From Dyella_A ginsengisoli (GTDB lineage: Bacteria > Pseudomonadota > Gammaproteobacteria > Xanthomonadales > Rhodanobacteraceae): a stretch of 64,000 bases of DNA. The first letter of the stretch is position 1. The number at the start of each line of letters is the position of its first letter. Location of the stretch: assembly GCF_044904665.1 (NCBI RefSeq), contig NZ_JADIKM010000006.1:248001-312000 (forward strand). The letters run 5' to 3'. Positions 60,386 to 64,000 of the stretch are shown here, one piece after another. The notes below the pieces were generated by a model. The model was not told the DNA's origin and ran no database searches. It saw only the letters and a list, made by a program, of their open reading frames with translations. The position numbers and the translations under genes are program-made.

Positions 60386-62518
60386 ATGCAGGCGATGGCC
60401 GACCCCGAGGCCCTGCGGCTGCCGCCGCTGCGGCAGGAGCTGACGCTCCACGCCGCGCCGGCCGCACCCGACGGCGCGCCCACCTGGACGCTGCACGATC
60501 CGGCCGCCAACCGCTTCTACCAGCTCGGCTGGCCGGCGTTCGAGATGCTCTCGCGCTGGGGCCTGGGCGATGCCGAGGCGGTGGTTGCCGCGGTGAACGC
60601 ACAGACGACCCTCACCGTGGAGCGCGACGACGTGGTGTCGCTGCTGCAGTTCCTGCTCGGTCATCACCTGGTGCTGGCGGTCAGCGCGTACGACACCCAG
60701 CGCCTGCAGCAGGCGGCGCAGCGGCAGCAGCTGTCGCCGGCGATGTGGCTGCTGAAGAACTACCTGTTCCTGCGCGTGCCGCTGGTGCGGCCGATGCCGT
60801 TCCTGCGTCGCGTCTCGCCGTGGATCGCCGGTGTGTATCGGCCCGGCTTCTGGTGGCTGGTGGCTGGTGTCGCGCTCACCGGCCTGTACCTGGTGTCGCG
60901 GCAGTGGGACAGCTTCGTGCACACCTTCCGCGCCTACACCACCTGGCAGGGCCTGCTCGGGCTGGCGCTGGCGCTGAGCTTCGCCAAGGTGCTGCACGAA
61001 CTCGGCCACGCGTTCACCGCGTACCGGCACGGCTGCAAGGTGCCGACCATGGGGGTGGCGCTGCTGGTGATGTGGCCGGTGCTGTACACCGATACCAACG
61101 AAGCGTGGAAGCTCGCCTCGCGCCGCCAGCGCCTGCAGATCGGCGCGGCCGGCGTGCTGTCGGAACTAGCGCTGGCCGCGTTCGCCACGCTGGCGTGGAA
61201 TTTCCTGCCCGATGGCCCGCTGCGTGCCGGCGTGTTCATGCTGGCCACCAGTACCTGGCTGGTGACGCTGGCGATCAACGCCAGCCCGTTCACGCGCTTC
61301 GATGGCTATTACCTGCTGTCGGACTGGCTCAATGTGCCGAACCTGCACGAGCGCGCGTTCGCGCTGGGCCGCTGGTGGCTGCGCGAGCAGCTGTTCGACT
61401 ACGGCGATCCGCTGCCGGAAACCCTGCCGCCGCGGCTGCAGCGCACGCTGATCGCATTCGCGCTGGTGACCTGGGTGTACCGCTTCGTGTTGTTTCTCTC
61501 CATCGCGCTGCTGGTGTTCCACCTGTTCTTCCGTGCGCTCGGGATCGTGCTGATGGGCGTGGAGATCGGCTGGTTTCTCGGCCTGCCGATCGCGCGCGAG
61601 ATGCAGGTGTGGTGGCGGCGGCGCGCCGAGCTGCGCTGGAACCGGCGCACGCTGCGCACCTCGCTGCTGGCCGTGCTGCTCGGCGTGATCGCCTTCGTGC
61701 CGTGGCAGGGCGTGGTGCATGCGCCGGCGGTGGTCGGCCAGGTGCAGGCGCAGACGGTGTACGCGCCGCGTCCGTCGCAGGTGCTCTCCGTGAACGTACG
61801 CGAAGGCGATCGCGTGACCGCGGGCCAGGTGCTGGTGGCGCTGGCTTCGCCGGACCTGGATTACCAGCGCAAGAGCGCCGAGCAGCAGGCCGCACAGTGG
61901 AAATGGCAGCTCGACCAGCAGCCGTTCGACGCTGACCTGCGCGCACTCGGCCCGGCCCTGCGCAAGCGCTGGGAGACCGCGCAGCAGGCGGTCGACGGCT
62001 ACCGCGACGAACAGCAGCGCCTGCTGCTGCGTGCGCCGTTCGACGGCCGCGTGGTCGACGTCAACGACGCGCTGCACGCCAATGGCTGGCTCAAGGGCGG
62101 CGAACCGGTGCTGGGCGTGGTGGGCGGCGGCGGCGTCAAGGGCGAGGCGTTCGTGGGCGAGTCCGATCTCGCGCAGCTGGCGGCCGGTCAGCGCGTGCGA
62201 TTCGTGGCGGCCCTGCCGGAGTCGCCGACCCTGCATTGCCGGGTCAGCGACGTCGATCGACTCAATCTTGCCGCGCTGGACGAACCCTACGTGGCCAGCG
62301 TGTACGGCGGCGCGGTGCCCAGCGTGCATCGTCCCGATGGCAGCCTCGCCCCGCTCGACTCGACGTTCCGGGTGCGCTTTGACCACTGCGAAGGCGCCCC
62401 GGCCACGCTGACGCGCGAATGGTCCGGGCGCGCGGCGATCGCCGGCGAGTCGCGCAGTCTCGCCATGCGCTTCGTGCGCTGGCTGGCCGCGCTGATGCGG
62501 CGCGAGGCGAGTTTCTGA
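60386..62518 (+). CDS. M50 zinc metalloprotease fused to HlyD-like adaptor
   Basis: 710 aa. The N-terminal ~110 residues are a cytoplasmic domain (binding-domain-like: FYQLGWPAFEMLSRWGLGDA). The polytopic membrane part has VLHELGHAFTAYRHGCKVPT with HExxH at His204-Glu205-His208, and the third zinc ligand Asp306 in SPFTRFDGYYLLSDWLNVP, as in site-2-protease-like 'peptide zinc metalloprotease' proteins. After the last helix (~425-445), a periplasmic HlyD-type module follows (VYAPRPSQVLSVNVREGDRV, LRAPFDGRVVDVNDALHANG). It would be the inner-membrane heart of the exporter and could cleave the giant protein's N-terminus. It is the last gene of the operon. Confidence 0.88.
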   Translation: MQAMADPEALRLPPLRQELTLHAAPAAPDGAPTWTLHDPAANRFYQLGWPAFEMLSRWGLGDAEAVVAAVNAQTTLTVERDDVVSLLQFLLGHHLVLAVSAYDTQRLQQAAQRQQLSPAMWLLKNYLFLRVPLVRPMPFLRRVSPWIAGVYRPGFWWLVAGVALTGLYLVSRQWDSFVHTFRAYTTWQGLLGLALALSFAKVLHELGHAFTAYRHGCKVPTMGVALLVMWPVLYTDTNEAWKLASRRQRLQIGAAGVLSELALAAFATLAWNFLPDGPLRAGVFMLATSTWLVTLAINASPFTRFDGYYLLSDWLNVPNLHERAFALGRWWLREQLFDYGDPLPETLPPRLQRTLIAFALVTWVYRFVLFLSIALLVFHLFFRALGIVLMGVEIGWFLGLPIAREMQVWWRRRAELRWNRRTLRTSLLAVLLGVIAFVPWQGVVHAPAVVGQVQAQTVYAPRPSQVLSVNVREGDRVTAGQVLVALASPDLDYQRKSAEQQAAQWKWQLDQQPFDADLRALGPALRKRWETAQQAVDGYRDEQQRLLLRAPFDGRVVDVNDALHANGWLKGGEPVLGVVGGGGVKGEAFVGESDLAQLAAGQRVRFVAALPESPTLHCRVSDVDRLNLAALDEPYVASVYGGAVPSVHRPDGSLAPLDSTFRVRFDHCEGAPATLTREWSGRAAIAGESRSLAMRFVRWLAALMRREASF

Positions 62519-62813
62519 AGGCTTGTCCGCGCGCGCCCAGCGCGAAAGTTTTTGCGGAGCGAGTGCCTGCGTGCACATCGTGTGACGCAGTTGGCACGAA
62601 TCGTCTCGATTCCCGCACAGGAGCTGAGCGAAGCCCCAACGCTGTCTAAACAAAGGGCTTCGCAAGCCTTGTTGTTGCGTCGGTACTGCGAAACGATGCA
62701 GCGGGTTTTGCTGCACGCGGTCGCCATCGGCACACGATGCGCGACGGGACACAGGGGCGTGGCAGGGACGGCAGCAAGCATGACCTCCACTCATCCACCC
62801 ATGGAGAACCCGC
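62519..62813. other. 295-bp intergenic region
   Basis: No gene is seen. A GC-rich imperfect hairpin with AAAGTTTTTG (62524-62555) may end the secretion operon. The rest should contain the promoter of the secreted protein at 62814. Confidence 0.35.
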
Positions 62814-63587
62814 ATGAAGACCAAGCAGCTTGCGCTTGCCTGCGCCATCGCACTGTCCGCGCTCGTCGCGGCTCCTGCTTTCGCGCAGACCTCGGCCGAC
62901 GACACCACGGACGCCCAGACCAGCACCACCATCGGTCCGGAGTCCACTCGCCTGAGCACCGAGTTCTCGACCTTCGCCGGTTCGGACACCAACTCACAGG
63001 CGCTGGTCACCGGCCTGCGTGACGGCACCGCCATCACGCTGGACCAGACGGTGACCAATGCCGACGGCACCACCAGCACCACGCAGACGACCATCCAGCC
63101 GGCCACCGGCCCGCTCGGCTACGGCAACGTGCGCATCGCGCTGGCGCTGGCCGAAGCCAGCCTGGCCCAGCAGGGCATCACCGATCCCACCGCCGAGGAA
63201 ATCGCGGCCGCTCTCAACGGCGGCACGCTCACGCTCGCCGATGGCACCACCGTCGACCTCAACGGCGTGCTCGCCGATCGCGCCGCGGGCCAGGGCTGGG
63301 GCCAGATCGCCAACGCGATGGGGTTCAAGCTCGGCGACCTGATGCGTTCGCCGAACGCCGTCGCCCACGCCGCCGCCGCGGCGCACGGCCACGCCGACGC
63401 GAAGGTGGCCAAGGTGGATCTCGCCACCCACGGTCGCGCCGGAGCGCACGCCTCGGTGCCCGATCACGTCGGCGCGATGGCAAAGATCGATCGCCCCGAG
63501 CGTCCGACCCGCCCCGAGCGTCCGGAGCGTCCCGAGCGCCCGCAGCTGCCGGATCATCCGACCCACGTCGGCCGTCCGGGCGGCTGA
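62814..63587 (+). CDS. Secreted protein with C-terminal Arg-Pro-Glu repeats, unknown function
   Basis: 257 aa. Signal peptide cleaves near AFA-QTSADD (~25). The body contains a Thr/Asp-rich stretch, then GNVRIALALAEASLAQQGIT and DRAAGQGWGQIANAMGFKLG, followed by an Ala/His-rich segment and a tail of RPE/RPT triplets (RPERPTRPERPERPERPQ). I do not recognise a domain. GGAG precedes the ATG. Being exported with a basic/acidic Pro-rich tail, it may associate with the envelope. The next gene, for a beta-barrel protein, starts 75 bp on and may be co-transcribed. Confidence 0.8.
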   Translation: MKTKQLALACAIALSALVAAPAFAQTSADDTTDAQTSTTIGPESTRLSTEFSTFAGSDTNSQALVTGLRDGTAITLDQTVTNADGTTSTTQTTIQPATGPLGYGNVRIALALAEASLAQQGITDPTAEEIAAALNGGTLTLADGTTVDLNGVLADRAAGQGWGQIANAMGFKLGDLMRSPNAVAHAAAAAHGHADAKVAKVDLATHGRAGAHASVPDHVGAMAKIDRPERPTRPERPERPERPQLPDHPTHVGRPGG

Positions 63588-63662
63588 TCGCCGTTCTGTC
63601 CCACGGGTCCGTCGCACTGCCGACGGGCCCGCTCCCATTCAAGACATCAGGAACCACACGAC

Positions 63663-64000
63663 ATGCGCAACACAGCGTATTGGATCGCCCTTGGCTCGCT
63701 CGCACTGATCGCCGCCCCGGCGGCCCATGCGGCTGACGGCGAAGGCCAGTTCAGCCTCAGCGGCGGCGCCGACTACAGCAGCGGCAAGTACGGCACCAGT
63801 GTCACCACCGACATCTGGTCGGTGCCGGTCACCGCGGCCTATCAGACCGATCGCTGGACGTTCAAGCTGGTGGTGCCATACGTCAGCATCAGCGGCGCCA
63901 GCAACGTCATTCCCGGCACCGGCCCGGTCAACAACGGCAACCCGATCGGCCGCGGCCTGGGCCGTCTGCTCGGCAATGGCGGCGGCAGCACCACGCCGAC
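63663..64000 (+). CDS. Outer-membrane beta-barrel protein (phenol-degradation MetA-like), 3' end outside window
   Basis: 112 codons are visible before the window ends. Signal peptide MRNTAYWIALGSLALIAAPA ending AHA. The mature start GQFSLSGGADYSSGKYGTSV, then WSVPVTAAYQTDRWTFKLVV and PYVSISGASNVIPGTG are strand patterns of the Phenol_MetA_deg outer-membrane family. These are putative channels for hydrophobic compounds. AGGA lies 10 bases before the ATG. Confidence 0.8.
   Translation, partial: MRNTAYWIALGSLALIAAPAAHAADGEGQFSLSGGADYSSGKYGTSVTTDIWSVPVTAAYQTDRWTFKLVVPYVSISGASNVIPGTGPVNNGNPIGRGLGRLLGNGGGSTTP

Noticed and set aside
63500..63560. CRISPR-like repeated triplets
   Set aside because: The repeats encode in-frame RPE/RPT triplets of a secreted protein; no spacers.

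Overview
The window is a high-G+C gammaproteobacterial chromosome segment. It most resembles the Xanthomonadales (Lysobacterales), probably Rhodanobacteraceae (Rhodanobacter/Dyella/Luteibacter-like). This is inferred from gene content (long-type queF, an S9 dipeptidyl-peptidase, a CsbD/DUF1328 pair, microcystin-dependent-type tail-collar protein, GDSL autotransporter esterase) and from 'gtgggag...ggcttcagcc' palindromes. One ambiguous base (N) at 22007 inside an IS element suggests a draft scaffold joined at that point.

Layout. 1-8.4 kb: ordinary metabolic and stress genes (M56-like tail, S9 peptidase, GST, divergent LysR/aldo-keto reductase, queF, a lipoprotein, csbD, DUF1328). 8.4-16.4 kb: a LysR regulator diverging from a tightly overlapping operon dabB-dabA-cysD-DUF6671, followed by pyrC. 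DabB and DabA form a proton-coupled inorganic-carbon uptake complex; linkage to a lone CysD-type ATP sulfurylase subunit and a zinc-ribbon DUF6671 protein is unusual. 16.5-22.4 kb: an FAD hydroxylase/SnoaL pair, 870 bp of gene-less mosaic DNA, a lone PLD-type nuclease of lower G+C, and an IS3-family insertion with a second partial copy whose end lies 4 bp from the stop codon of a GspE/PilB-type ATPase gene. 24.3-45.9 kb: housekeeping genes (glyQS, tex, mnmG, pepN, tag) mixed with a phage-type HTH regulator, a YbaY-like lipoprotein, a GDSL autotransporter, an RDD protein, an epimerase, a PLP enzyme, a MHYT protein, a sterol-desaturase-like enzyme and a DMT transporter. A 61-aa protein at 37.1 kb is preceded by a near-consensus sigma-54 promoter and a CRP/Clp-like site.

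46-62.5 kb: the most interesting block. A 2698-residue surface protein (N-terminal LEPRVMFDGA motif, DUF4347 domain with a possible His/Cys dyad, glycine-rich region, four 143-aa tandem repeats, Ig-like domains) is followed on the same strand by a TolC-like lipoprotein, a periplasmic adaptor, a membrane-anchored adaptor with a GAF-like N-terminus, and an M50 zinc metalloprotease fused to an HlyD-like adaptor. No ABC ATPase is present. A sulfotransferase gene lies just upstream, and a tail-collar/DUF6916 pair lies upstream on the opposite strand. This looks like a dedicated ABC-less export and processing system for a giant adhesin. 62.8-64 kb: a secreted protein with Arg-Pro-Glu repeats and the start of an outer-membrane beta-barrel protein that runs off the window.

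How the genes may work together: the clear functional units are dabBA (with cysD/DUF6671), glyQS, the FAD/SnoaL pair, the epimerase/PLP pair and the giant-protein export operon. The rest are single genes or divergent regulator-target pairs. No tRNA, rRNA or CRISPR array was recognised.
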